Source of the DNA: Salinigranum halophilum
GTDB lineage: Archaea; Halobacteriota; Halobacteria; Halobacteriales; Haloferacaceae
DNA: 64,000 bases
Reading direction: 5' to 3'
Assembly: GCF_007004735.1 (NCBI RefSeq)
Contig: NZ_SSNL01000006.1
Coordinates: forward strand, 310,001-374,000
Shown piece by piece: positions 16,378-25,395 of the stretch (within the stretch, counting starts at the first letter, position 1; each line of letters opens with the position of its first letter). The translations under genes were made by a program, and so were the position numbers. The notes under the pieces were generated by a model, which saw only the letters and a list, made by a program, of their open reading frames with translations, had not been told where the DNA came from and did no database searches.

Positions 16378-17289
16378 CTACAATCCGAACTCCGCAATGA
16401 TTGGTGCGTGGTCACTGCAGCTGAACCCTTCTTGATCGTAATAACAATCGACTGGATTCAGTTCGTCCGAGGCGATGATATGATCGAACCGTTTCCCTTT
16501 CACTTCCTCTGGGGGGACTGCTAACGGGTCGTCCGTCTGTGTGGCGTGACTCACATCCAGCATATCCAAGTCACCGTATCCGTGACAATGCCGAAAGACG
16601 TCAACCATACCGTTTTCTTCTAACCCACAGAGGACGTTGAGTTCTGCTTCAACCCACCGCTTGGCGACATCTCCTTCCTTGTTGTGACGCCAGGGGATGG
16701 TGGTTCCATCCGCCAACTCTCTATCTGGTGAGTTGAAGTCGCCAGTTAGTATACACGGAGTCTGACTTCCTTTCATGATTCTGTTGAACGTGTTCTCCAG
16801 AATCTTCACTTTCTCCTCTCCATGCATGCTCCCTGGAACCGCGCGGATGTTCCAGAGTTCGAGTGTCTGGTCACCCAGCTCCATTTCTGCGTGGAGAATT
16901 TTCTCTGGGAGATTCGTGTCCCAGTCTTTCAGATCCGCTCCGTCCCACGGTCCATATCGGATACTCGGCTGCAATCGGGTGAGGTTACGTACGGCTGCAT
17001 CTTCGTGAATTGCAGTCAGATTCCCGTTCACATGGTTGTAGTCTTGATGCGGGGGGATGTCGGACTCTCCTAACTCCTCAGCCCAGTCGAGCGTGTGGAC
17101 GATCTGGTCGTATCCGATACTGACCAGTTCATCTCTCCACACATCACGTCTGTGTCTGCTGACCTCGTTTAACGCGATGATGTCGGGGCACTCAGCTGCC
17201 TCTCGAATATGTTGGACCTGGCTTTGGATACGGTCGATGGGTGTGTAGGGAGGGAACGCCCCCTGAACGTTCCAAGAAAGTAGCTTCAT
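16378..17289 (-). CDS. Endonuclease/exonuclease/phosphatase (EEP) family protein
   Basis: 303 residues covering a complete EEP fold: LLSWNVQG (catalytic Asn ~7), IIALNEVS (Glu ~41), CILTGDFNSPD (Asp/Asn ~188), KRFDHIIASDE (Asp/His ~270) and CSDHAPIIAEF (Asp/His ~294). These residues build the Mg-dependent phosphodiester hydrolysis centre shared by DNase I, ExoIII and phosphatases. There is no signal peptide, so a cytoplasmic nuclease acting on nucleic acid is most likely. Its neighbours include a PD-(D/E)XK nuclease 370 bases away, and both look like accessory nucleic-acid enzymes. Substrate unknown. Confidence 0.85.
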   Translation of the reverse strand: MKLLSWNVQGAFPPYTPIDRIQSQVQHIREAAECPDIIALNEVSRHRRDVWRDELVSIGYDQIVHTLDWAEELGESDIPPHQDYNHVNGNLTAIHEDAAVRNLTRLQPSIRYGPWDGADLKDWDTNLPEKILHAEMELGDQTLELWNIRAVPGSMHGEEKVKILENTFNRIMKGSQTPCILTGDFNSPDRELADGTTIPWRHNKEGDVAKRWVEAELNVLCGLEENGMVDVFRHCHGYGDLDMLDVSHATQTDDPLAVPPEEVKGKRFDHIIASDELNPVDCYYDQEGFSCSDHAPIIAEFGL

Positions 17290-17388
17290 TTCTCATCGAC
17301 ATTCTCACTCACCTTGATTATCTGTTCCGGGGACAATCGCTCTGGTCTAAGGCAAAATTTGTGTACTCTCGGTTCAACTGGTTCTCTC

Positions 17389-17655
17389 ATGCCCGGCTCT
17401 GACGACGAATATCGTAACCAGATTCAGTCCGAATTAGAAGCTCGGTTTTCACCGGATGCAAAAGCACTGGAGCGAGTTTTGGATAAAATCGAACAGGCCA
17501 GAACGACGGATGAACTAAGCGAACTGCACTGGGATGACCTCAGTAAACTCGCGGACGATATCGAGAGTTTCTCCAGAGGATACGGGTTGAAAGCAGGATG
17601 GAATACGTGGATTGGTATTCAGCGTACCGACACATCTCATCTGATCATTGAGTAA
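17389..17655 (+). CDS. Small helical unknown protein
   Basis: 88 residues from the ATG at 17389-17391. It is acidic and helical (YRNQIQSELEARFSPDAKAL, TDELSELHWDDLSKLADDIE), ending in a Trp-rich segment WNTWIGIQRTD. No family recognised. It is convergent with the nuclease gene that ends at 17663. A TATA-like element (CAAAATTTG, 17352-17360) lies about 30 bases upstream. Confidence 0.5.
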   Translation: MPGSDDEYRNQIQSELEARFSPDAKALERVLDKIEQARTTDELSELHWDDLSKLADDIESFSRGYGLKAGWNTWIGIQRTDTSHLIIE

Positions 17656-17662
17656 CCAACGG

Positions 17663-18616
17663 CTAGAACTTTTGATTCGATTCCACGCCAACAGATAACT
17701 TGGAGTGGTAGTGCTTGATGAGCGTACACAGATTGGTGACTACTTCGCTAACGTACTTCTCGTCGATGTTGTGACCCTCTTCGACCTCAACGCTCGTTCG
17801 AACTGCATCCATGATGTTGCCTGTCGCCTCGAACTCGTCTAGTTCTTCGACGTGATCGGACAGAAGAGTCTGTATCGCTTCCTTCTCTGCTTCTGGTACA
17901 CTACTGTCGATCTCGATTCGGACGATTGCGGTTCGCCCGTCGTACTTTCCTGGAACGTATACCTTGTACGAGACTGTTGATGGGTGATCTGGATTTGTCG
18001 ACTCCACGGTGACTTGCGTCGGTGTGACCTTCGAGATAGACAGTTCCGGTAGATGGTCATCTTGTGAGGCAAACTGTCTCCTGATTTCGCCAGTCAACTC
18101 CGAGTGGTCTGTTGCAGTTGGTTTCCGAAGTGCTTCTTCAAACACGCACTCAAAGAACTCACTACTCGGGTGGTCTATCGATTGCATTTGACCCAACATC
18201 TCTTCGTAGGTCACGACTTCATCAACAGCCGCTCGAGCTGAAGCACTTGCGTAGCCTTCTGGAGCGATGAGACAGACGGTAACCCTGTCACAGGAATCTT
18301 TTGAAATATAATGTTCTCCGCGCTCGAAGTATCGGGCGAACTGGCGGTCCTGTTTTGCGGCATTGATTTTGTTTTCCACCAATACTCGAATGCGTTCCCC
18401 AGTCCTCGACGTGAATCCAATCTCAATATCGGATTCTCCGTTCTCGGTCATGACCGAGTGACAGACGCCTGTGAAACTGAACTCTAACTCTCTCTCACCA
18501 ATTGCTTCGAGGAACCACTGCCGGAAATCAGATGATGACTGCACTAACTGCACGAACACTAAGTCCACATCCCTTTCTACAATGTACGCTAATTCGATTC
18601 CATTCGATACACTCAT
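17663..18616 (-). CDS. PD-(D/E)XK nuclease family protein
   Basis: 317 residues. The nuclease core is visible at residues ~55-100: ESDIEIGFTSRTGERIRVLV then ENKINAAKQDRQFARYFERG, giving Asp...Glu-x-Lys (VENKI) and a following Gln-x-x-x-Tyr helix. This is the arrangement of PD-(D/E)XK enzymes found in defence islands. The C-terminal half (VTVESTNPDHPSTVSYKVYV, RTAIVRIEIDSSVPEAEKEA) is a beta-rich domain of unknown role. It stands alone in its own transcript. Candidate DNA-cleaving defence enzyme; the target is not predictable. Confidence 0.8.
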   Translation of the reverse strand: MSVSNGIELAYIVERDVDLVFVQLVQSSSDFRQWFLEAIGERELEFSFTGVCHSVMTENGESDIEIGFTSRTGERIRVLVENKINAAKQDRQFARYFERGEHYISKDSCDRVTVCLIAPEGYASASARAAVDEVVTYEEMLGQMQSIDHPSSEFFECVFEEALRKPTATDHSELTGEIRRQFASQDDHLPELSISKVTPTQVTVESTNPDHPSTVSYKVYVPGKYDGRTAIVRIEIDSSVPEAEKEAIQTLLSDHVEELDEFEATGNIMDAVRTSVEVEEGHNIDEKYVSEVVTNLCTLIKHYHSKLSVGVESNQKF

Positions 18617-19139
18617 TCCTTGGACTGCTACGCTTCGGGTGATGTAGCTTATCCCCTGTCTCTCAGTTTCGATACACTATCTGTACCGAAAATTTTGAGT
18701 TTCAGTTCCAGGTTCATCTGTTGAACTTTTTACTGCCCAGCACTGATTTTGCTCACCACAATTCTTCGTCTCTTCAGAGTCCGTCATGCTGCATGACGAA
18801 CCATAAGTAACATGTTGAGCCAATTCAGCCACAATCTTGCGATTGGTCAGCACCGTGTCCGACGGGATTTGGACCCGTAGCATTCCTCTCAGCAGCCAAT
18901 TCACACGAGTTCTGAAAGTCTTCGGACAACGTTCGGAGTCGAGGAGGGTGCAGTGAAACCCTACTCCGCATCGGTCTGTTTGAGTCGTTCGCGAAGCGTC
19001 TACCTCAAAACGACGTCGTTGCCTCACGGACCCCCTCGAGTACAGGCTCGAATTGTGCCAGTGCGAGTTGCCTCCAAACTCTGGCGGACGGTCAGCCGTG
19101 ATTTGTGACTCGATGCGTCGTCCGCTTGACCGTCTCAAC
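18617..19139. other. Gene-poor region with a repeated palindromic motif
   Basis: About 520 bases without a convincing gene. It holds CGTCATGCTGCATGACG at 18782-18798 followed by AACCATAAGTAACA, nearly the same as the motif at 6813-6842. A minus-strand frame of 153 codons covers most of it but has no recognisable family and unusual Ser/Arg/Cys content. The region adjoins a decayed transposase and may be the remains of a mobile element. Confidence 0.4.
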
Positions 19140-19640
19140 TATAGCCTGTGGATTGAACAGCAGGTCGTTCGCCGTCCGTCTCCACGCAACTGGTTGTTCA
19201 CTCAGTGAAACAGACGCGACTCGCGTTCTCTCAGCGTGGAACGGTCTCATAAGCGATCTAACCGTGGGTAGATCGGCTGGCTGACAGCGTTTCAGACCTG
19301 TCGTCGTTCTCGAGAGCGAAACTCTCGTGAGCCAACCAGAACGCAACGCGTTCTGGTGACGGTCCAGTCGACGCGGGTCACAGTCAGCGAGAGCGCTGTC
19401 AGAATCGATGGCAAGTGGTCGTGGTTGTCTGCTGCAATAGATTTGACTCGAAGTTACTCTTTGTCGTCAGCCTCTTCGAACGTCGAGGCACCGATCTAGC
19501 AACTAAGTTTCTCCAACAACTCATCACGGAACACGATCTCTCAGACACCGATTTTCTCGTCGATGGCTACGGCTATCTGACTCCCTTCTTTCGATTAGGT
19601 GCCTCGGAACCCGAACTACCCCTGACTGAAATCGGATGTG
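19140..19640 (+). pseudogene. Decayed IS6-type (ISH14-like) transposase
   Basis: Fragments in three different plus-strand frames line up with haloarchaeal IS6-family DDE transposases, in order: VRLHATGCSLSET (from ~19177), DRLADSVSDL (19271), then VRIDGKWSWLSAAIDL (~19395), then FERRGTDLATKFLQQLITEH plus DLSDTDFLVDGYG (from 19475). The family pattern is LHATGLSLRET, HRLADS, VNGEWxWLYAAID, FGRxGTD, FLxxLxEKHDLSD, FLVD. At least three frameshifts separate them and the C-terminal catalytic Glu part is missing, so it is inactive. No terminal inverted repeats were identified. Confidence 0.75.
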
Positions 19641-19748
19641 AGAGAGCGACCATCAGGACAGAAAGAACGGATCCGCGACCAGTAGCCTATTATAGTATTT
19701 GATACTCTGGCACAATGATTAAGATGCAGAGAAGAATACCTCCGAGGA

Positions 19749-20675
19749 GTGACAAACGTCGGAAGCACTACGTCATGCCCGGTGGCTGGGTGCTCCTATC
19801 GCGGACCACCGGCCTCCGTCGCAGGTCACGTGAGTGGAAAACGAGACGGCGCTCACGACTGGAATCGGTTAGGATACCGAGGAGCGAACCACTACAAGCG
19901 AGTTCAAGCAGCGGGCCCAGTAAATATGACGACGCTCGGATGGGTAAGCGATAGCCACATCGGCAAACGAACGGGTGGATACGGCCGGAAGCGCTGGGCA
20001 CTCCACCCAGAAGAAGACCTGGTCAGAGTCGTTCGCCCCCTGTGCGATCCCGCGCCGGCTGCGGTGATACACACTGGAGACGTCTTTCACGAAGACAGCA
20101 GTGGCGTCACACCACAGAACCGATCACTCGTCCGAGAGGTCCTCGAGCGGTTCGCACAGACGGACGTGCCAGTGCTGTACATTCGCGGAAACCACGCACG
20201 ACAGGAGAGTTCGATAGTACTGAGGCGCTTTGAGCGAGCAGGGTTGCTTACGCGCCTCCAACACGTGCCCACCGAGATCGGGTCGGTCGCCGTCTACGGG
20301 ATCGATTACCACGACAAAGAGTGGTGGAGCGAGTCAGTACCGAGACTGCAGCCGTCCGATGCCCCCACGAGTGTCCTCTGTCTGCATCAGTCCCTCCGAC
20401 CGTACGTTACGCATACACGTGCACTTTCAGTCCACGAACTGCTTCAGCGACTCAGTCAGAATCTCCGGCGCCCACCGGACGTGGTACTCGTCGGGCATAT
20501 GCACCGACTCATCGATGACATGATCGAAATCGACGGTCATACCACTCGCGTCCTGAGTTGTGGTGCGACGACCCGGATCGGAAAATCCAGGGATTCGTTC
20601 GGACCGAGTCGCGGCGAATTACAGTTTGTGGACGGACAGATACACTACCAGCGGATATCCGAACCAGCGAACTGA
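19749..20675 (+). CDS. Mre11-like metallophosphoesterase with N-terminal zinc-finger-like segment
   Basis: 308 residues from a GTG at 19749-19751, directly after GAGGA. Residues 10-36 carry Cys10, Cys15, His27 and His36 (CPVAGCSYRG, VAGHVSGKRDGAHDW), a possible C2H2-type zinc finger. The calcineurin-like phosphoesterase core follows: SDSHIG (~67), TGDVFHED (~109), RGNHAR (~146), LHQS (~215) and VLVGHMHR (~247-254). This motif set is that of Mre11/SbcD exonucleases. The next gene, a RecB-like helicase-nuclease, starts about 30 bases downstream on the same strand, so the two probably form a DNA-processing pair. No Rad50-type ATPase is present. Confidence 0.85.
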   Translation: MTNVGSTTSCPVAGCSYRGPPASVAGHVSGKRDGAHDWNRLGYRGANHYKRVQAAGPVNMTTLGWVSDSHIGKRTGGYGRKRWALHPEEDLVRVVRPLCDPAPAAVIHTGDVFHEDSSGVTPQNRSLVREVLERFAQTDVPVLYIRGNHARQESSIVLRRFERAGLLTRLQHVPTEIGSVAVYGIDYHDKEWWSESVPRLQPSDAPTSVLCLHQSLRPYVTHTRALSVHELLQRLSQNLRRPPDVVLVGHMHRLIDDMIEIDGHTTRVLSCGATTRIGKSRDSFGPSRGELQFVDGQIHYQRISEPAN

Positions 20676-20705
20676 GGCGTTCTACAAAGAGACACGGTGA
20701 AATCC

Positions 20706-23700
20706 ATGAACACGATATCTCTCCAGGAGTTTGAACGGAAATGGGACGAACTGAACGGGTGGGAGATCGAGGGCGGAAAATCCGATATCCTCCACCACGA
20801 GAAAGGGCCACTGTGGGTCCTTGCAGGCCCGGGAAGCGGTAAGACAGAGGCGCTCATCATCAGGACCCTCCGACTGCTCGTCGTCGATGGCGTTGATCCC
20901 GAGTCGATCATGCTCACGACTTTCACGGAGAAGGGGGCCGAAGAACTCGAAGATCGCATTGCAGTTGCGGTTCAGGCGTTTGGATACGATGACGAAATCG
21001 ATGTGACGAACCTCCGGAGCGGCACGCTTCATAGCCTCTGCGACGCCCTCATGGACGAGTACCGCTACCCACAGTACCTCGATCTCCAGTTGCTGGATCA
21101 GCACGACCAAGAGTTCTTTGTGAGGCGGCATGCTGGCGACCTTCTGTCGTGGCTCAAGGATGCCGACAGTGGGGCACACCAGTTCTTCGAGTCGCTTCGG
21201 TTACCGTGGAAACGGACGTACCCACCCAACACCTGGGAGGCGACTCGTCTAGCGATACAGTTGCTCAACAAGTCCCGTCAGTATCGGACTGATCCGGACG
21301 CGCTCGCCAACAGCGATGAATCGGTGTTACGTGACTTGGGTGCCCATCTGGTGGCGTACGAGGAACTGCTCGGCGACCCCGACCAACAGCGGTGTGATTT
21401 CGCCGCGTTACAGGAGCATTTCTTGGACTTCATCGAGTCGACATCGAGCGACCGGTTGTTCGAGGGTGACCCAGAGGTGGAGAAACCTCCGCTCGAGTAC
21501 GTCCTCGTCGACGAGTACCAAGACACTAATCCGCTTCAAGAACGGATCTACTTCGAGCTCGCAAAGCGGTGCAGTCAGAACCTGACGGTCGTCGGTGATG
21601 ACGATCAAGCGCTCTACCGGTTCCGGGGCGGCACCGTCGAGTGTATGGTTCGATTCGGAGCGAAGTGTGAAGACGAACTCGGCGTGTCTCCGAACACGGC
21701 GCAACTGACGGAGAACTTCCGCTCACACGGCGAAATCGTCCAGTGGATCAACCGATACATCCACAATCATCGTGAGCTCAGTTCGGATCTGCGGGCGCCG
21801 AACAAAGAGCAGTTGGAACCGGCTGCCGGCATTGAAGCCGAATACCCCGCAGTCAATGCTATTTTCGGAGAGAGCAGGCGTGAGACGGCTGAACTCACCG
21901 CCGAACTCATCGAATACGTTCTCGAGGAAGGCGTTCTGGACGACCCCAGCCAGATCGCATTGCTCGTCCGGAGTTCACGTGAGTCTCCGCAGAACGCCGG
22001 TCCATTCGTCGAGGAACTCCAAAATCGAGGGATCAACGTGTACAACCCACGAAACAAGGCACTCATGGATCAAGAGGAGGTTCGATTAGCCTTGGGCGGC
22101 CTCATTACGGTATTAGACCGTGAGCTCGCGCTACTCGAAAGCGACAGAATACGGGGGAACTTCCAGGAGACGGCACACGAATGGATCGCCGAATTCGAGG
22201 CGCTTCGGACTGAAACCCGGGGGGACGGACTCGATGAGTACGTGAAGAATGCGCATGCGAATCTCGATAACCGCGACACTGAGGAGTGGCTCGAGTCGGT
22301 GATGGACGTCTTTTACCGACTCGTCTCTCACGAACCGTTCAGTTCGTGGCGTGAAACCGAACCGAACCGAGCGAAACGCCTTGCGACGCTGACGAACCTC
22401 CTCGAAGCGTACACGAACGTCTACAGCGGAAAGCTCCGGACGTCGGGTCACTACGAAGGGCACATCTCACATGGATGGCTGATGGGGTTCTACTACAACT
22501 TCATCCAGTACGTCGCGAACTCGGGGTTCGACGAACCGGAGGACCCCTACGACCAGATTCCGGCGGGATACGTCCAGGTGATGACCGTCCACCAGGCGAA
22601 GGGGCTCGAATTCCCGTTCGTCATCGCTGGTGACGTCGACAAGAGTGACGGCCCCGACGGGACCCACTTCATGGAAGACGTCCTCGCGCCGTATTCGGAC
22701 CTGAACACTGACGGGAGTAGTGCCGAAGTGCGTGCAGCAGGCGATACTATCAGGCGATTCTTCGTCCAGTACTCGCGGGCACAGGACGCGCTGGTTCTCG
22801 CCGGGACAAAATCTGGCACAAAGCAGGTCGCGCTGGGGAACGACACCGGTGGACGAGCAGTGACGCCAGACTCACTGGCAGCCCGAGGTCGGGTACTCAG
22901 TGACCGGACCGACTTCGCCCGATTCGAGGCCATCGACAGAGAGTACGAGCCGAACGACGGCGTTAGACGGCGGTACAGTGTCACCGGTGACATCCTCTCG
23001 TACCGTCGATGTGCACGTCAGTATGGTCACTTCTCTGACTATGGATTCTCACCCGCCCAGGCTGCACAACTGTACTTCGGGACAGTTGTTCACGAAACCC
23101 TCGACCGGATGCACCAGCAGTATCGTGGGCAATTAGATGACGTACCTGAAGGGATTCCGAACGAGGCGGATATCGAGCGATATTTCACTCAGGTGAGTAA
23201 CGCCCTCATCGCTCATGGAACGAAACCGATGAGTGGTGATGCCAAAGACCGGGCACTCGCATACATCAAACGTTTCAACGAACAGATGGCTGATGAACTG
23301 TATCCACGAGTCAAAGACACCGAACACCGACTCCAGTCACAACAGGAGAGCTTCGTCATCGAGGGGACTGTCGACGTCCTCGTGCGGGACGAGGGGTCGC
23401 TGGAAACCGACGACCCGGACGAGTGGGAGATATGGGACTACAAGGCGGCACAACTGCCTACAGACGGTAACATCGACATCGAGAACTACCGCTACCAGAT
23501 GCAGGTCTATGCCGGACTCTACGAGCAAAAAAACGGCGTGCTCCCGTCCCGCGCAGTTCTGTACTTCATGGGCGAGTCAGACCCCGAGCAGGCACAGGTC
23601 GAAATCGAATTCGACAGGACGCAAATCGACCGCGCTCTGGAGACGTTCAGAGCGACCGTCGGCGATATCGAACAGAGTCGGGACACACAGGAGTGGCGAC

Positions 23701-23798
23701 CGCCGAGCGAGGCCCCGTCCGAAGAGACGTGTTCGGCCTGCGACCTTCGGTGGGACTGTCCCACCGTCGATGCGCAGTACCCGATGCGTGCTCCCTGA
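20706..23798 (+). CDS. UvrD/RecB-like helicase fused to PD-(D/E)XK nuclease with probable Fe-S cluster
   Basis: 1030 residues from ATG 20706 (GTG at 20697 is an alternative). Superfamily 1A helicase motifs: LAGPGSGKT (~42), LTTFTEKGAEELEDR (motif Ia), LVDEYQDTN (~270), GDDDQALYRFRG, LTENFRSH and MTVHQAKGLEFPFV (~628). The C-terminal ~260 residues form a RecB-type nuclease: GTVDVLVRD, WEIWDYKAA (~910) and the YQMQVYAGLY helix. A Cys near 770 (YRRCARQY) and the cluster CSACDLRWDC (~1011) match the four-Cys Fe-S staple of AddB/Cas4-like nucleases. It should unwind and cut DNA ends. Partner to the upstream Mre11-like protein. Confidence 0.9.
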   Translation: MNTISLQEFERKWDELNGWEIEGGKSDILHHEKGPLWVLAGPGSGKTEALIIRTLRLLVVDGVDPESIMLTTFTEKGAEELEDRIAVAVQAFGYDDEIDVTNLRSGTLHSLCDALMDEYRYPQYLDLQLLDQHDQEFFVRRHAGDLLSWLKDADSGAHQFFESLRLPWKRTYPPNTWEATRLAIQLLNKSRQYRTDPDALANSDESVLRDLGAHLVAYEELLGDPDQQRCDFAALQEHFLDFIESTSSDRLFEGDPEVEKPPLEYVLVDEYQDTNPLQERIYFELAKRCSQNLTVVGDDDQALYRFRGGTVECMVRFGAKCEDELGVSPNTAQLTENFRSHGEIVQWINRYIHNHRELSSDLRAPNKEQLEPAAGIEAEYPAVNAIFGESRRETAELTAELIEYVLEEGVLDDPSQIALLVRSSRESPQNAGPFVEELQNRGINVYNPRNKALMDQEEVRLALGGLITVLDRELALLESDRIRGNFQETAHEWIAEFEALRTETRGDGLDEYVKNAHANLDNRDTEEWLESVMDVFYRLVSHEPFSSWRETEPNRAKRLATLTNLLEAYTNVYSGKLRTSGHYEGHISHGWLMGFYYNFIQYVANSGFDEPEDPYDQIPAGYVQVMTVHQAKGLEFPFVIAGDVDKSDGPDGTHFMEDVLAPYSDLNTDGSSAEVRAAGDTIRRFFVQYSRAQDALVLAGTKSGTKQVALGNDTGGRAVTPDSLAARGRVLSDRTDFARFEAIDREYEPNDGVRRRYSVTGDILSYRRCARQYGHFSDYGFSPAQAAQLYFGTVVHETLDRMHQQYRGQLDDVPEGIPNEADIERYFTQVSNALIAHGTKPMSGDAKDRALAYIKRFNEQMADELYPRVKDTEHRLQSQQESFVIEGTVDVLVRDEGSLETDDPDEWEIWDYKAAQLPTDGNIDIENYRYQMQVYAGLYEQKNGVLPSRAVLYFMGESDPEQAQVEIEFDRTQIDRALETFRATVGDIEQSRDTQEWRPPSEAPSEETCSACDLRWDCPTVDAQYPMRAP

Positions 23799-23911
23799 GT
23801 TCAGCCCTCTCCGTGTAGCGACCCACACCAGAGGTCTGCAGGACTGGTTCTCTCACAGTACCGAGGAGTTCCTCGAGCACAGAACGACGCAAAGACAATA
23901 CAGCATTGAGC

Positions 23912-25165
23912 TCAGCTGTTCAATGGCGTCTCAAGTGCCCACACGTCTGTCGTGGGGTCCAGGGTAGATTTTTTATCATGGCCACGCTCGGTGAGTAGTC
24001 CGCAATGATACAAGATCGCCTTGTACTGGAAGGTAGTGTGCGTCGAGTAGACCGCTCCACTCTCGAAAGCCTCCAGATCAAGTGGTTGATCATCGTTTCC
24101 TGTGAGGACACGTTCGCGAGAGTGTGCAACCGGACTCACGAAGAGGTCAAGCGCGAAATCCGGTCGATCCCTCGCGATCGCCCGTGCGACTGTCGAGAGC
24201 GAGGGCTGATCGGTTCCCTCATCGGCCAATGCTCGCAACGTGTCGATCAACACGTGCGTCGGAGGATACCCGAGGATAGCCTGCCGAGCCACTGTACCCA
24301 TCACCGGAAGGGCGTCGATAAGCCGAGTGCGAGATCGCGTCTGTGCATCGATCGCCTTTAGTGCCGAATCGAGACTACCGTGGTGGTATGCGATTGTGCG
24401 GACGGCTTCACGACCGGTTGGCGTCAGCACAGTACCGTCGACCCCGCTGGTTACCAATCCGAGTGCTGTGGCGTCTCGACACGCATCGCCAACGGATCGG
24501 ATGACGTATCGCTTGAACACGGAGTCGGTATCGTTCTCGTGAGCTACTGCTATCGCGTATCCAAGCGCGTTCTTTGGGTGGTTTTTTGTGAAGTTCTCGA
24601 CAGGTGCTCCGCCGACCGCCCCGTGAAACCTGATGGTCCTGACCGCCGGTGTCTCATCGGTACCGACCAGTCTGGGAGATTCGATCAGTTCGACGGTACC
24701 CTCCTCGACCGAGAGAAGGCCGATGTTCAGCTCTCGTGCCAACGACCGGTCTTCGTCTCGAATCAATACCCGTGGGACAGCGGCATACCCCACATTCGTT
24801 TCTCCGAGGTGGCTGTGAGCCTGGGTGATTGCAACCCTGGTTGCGTTTCGGTCGTGTCCATGACCTGAGGCGGTCACTCCTTTTGCCTCGACGACAGCAA
24901 CGGGGAGCGACCTCTCACCATCGGTGGCGTGGCCTCGATACGCTTCAGGCGTTGGCGGGGCGATGAGCGCATCAGGCAGACCACCGCGCAACTGAAGCGT
25001 GTTGATCGGCCGGAGACTCCTCCGAACGGCTCTCGGAACCGGTGTCGAGCCCCAGTTCTCGACGCCGAATTGCGAGTCGACGACCGCATATCCTGGCGTG
25101 TTCTCCCCTGGGAGCAAGAACTCCTTCGCCGCCAACAGAACACGGGGCTCGATGAGAGTGGTCAT
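23912..25165 (-). CDS. Restriction-endonuclease-like protein with C-terminal helical/wHTH region
   Basis: 417 residues from the ATG at 25163-25165 (MTTLIEPRVLLAAKEFLLPG). Residues ~60-150 carry a PD-(D/E)XK-like arrangement: GGLPDALIAPP (Asp), SLPVAVVEAKG (Glu-x-Lys), then a helix with Gln (RVAITQAHSHLGETNVGYAA) and VPRVLIRDED. This resembles Mrr/AddA-type nuclease cores. The C-terminal ~200 residues look helical with a wing-like QYKAILYHCGLLTERG. Convergent with the helicase-nuclease gene. Nuclease assignment is by motif order and needs a profile search. Confidence 0.6.
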   Translation of the reverse strand: MTTLIEPRVLLAAKEFLLPGENTPGYAVVDSQFGVENWGSTPVPRAVRRSLRPINTLQLRGGLPDALIAPPTPEAYRGHATDGERSLPVAVVEAKGVTASGHGHDRNATRVAITQAHSHLGETNVGYAAVPRVLIRDEDRSLARELNIGLLSVEEGTVELIESPRLVGTDETPAVRTIRFHGAVGGAPVENFTKNHPKNALGYAIAVAHENDTDSVFKRYVIRSVGDACRDATALGLVTSGVDGTVLTPTGREAVRTIAYHHGSLDSALKAIDAQTRSRTRLIDALPVMGTVARQAILGYPPTHVLIDTLRALADEGTDQPSLSTVARAIARDRPDFALDLFVSPVAHSRERVLTGNDDQPLDLEAFESGAVYSTHTTFQYKAILYHCGLLTERGHDKKSTLDPTTDVWALETPLNS

Positions 25166-25395
25166 AGCATCAGATATTGAGGAGGCGTGCTGAGAGGAGT
25201 AAATTCCTTTCCTCTCAGATGTCAGCATGAACAATTTTCGTCGACTGCGGTCTATGAAGAGTATCTCACACTACCGCGTCCGACTCACGCGATTGCCTGG
25301 ACGTGGGCCTTCACGGCTTACGGTCACGGTTTTCGAGTCGGACGAAGCACGATGGTCCCGCGAGCACGTGAGAATCCTGTTCGACCCCTAAGTGG

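Noticed and set aside
16378-18616. The EEP phosphoesterase and PD-(D/E)XK protein as one defence operon
   Set aside because: They are separated by a gene on the opposite strand, with separate promoters, so they are treated as independent.
23233-23967. 244-codon plus-strand frame
   Set aside because: It is a shifted frame of the RecB-like nuclease region and Ser/Thr/Arg-rich.
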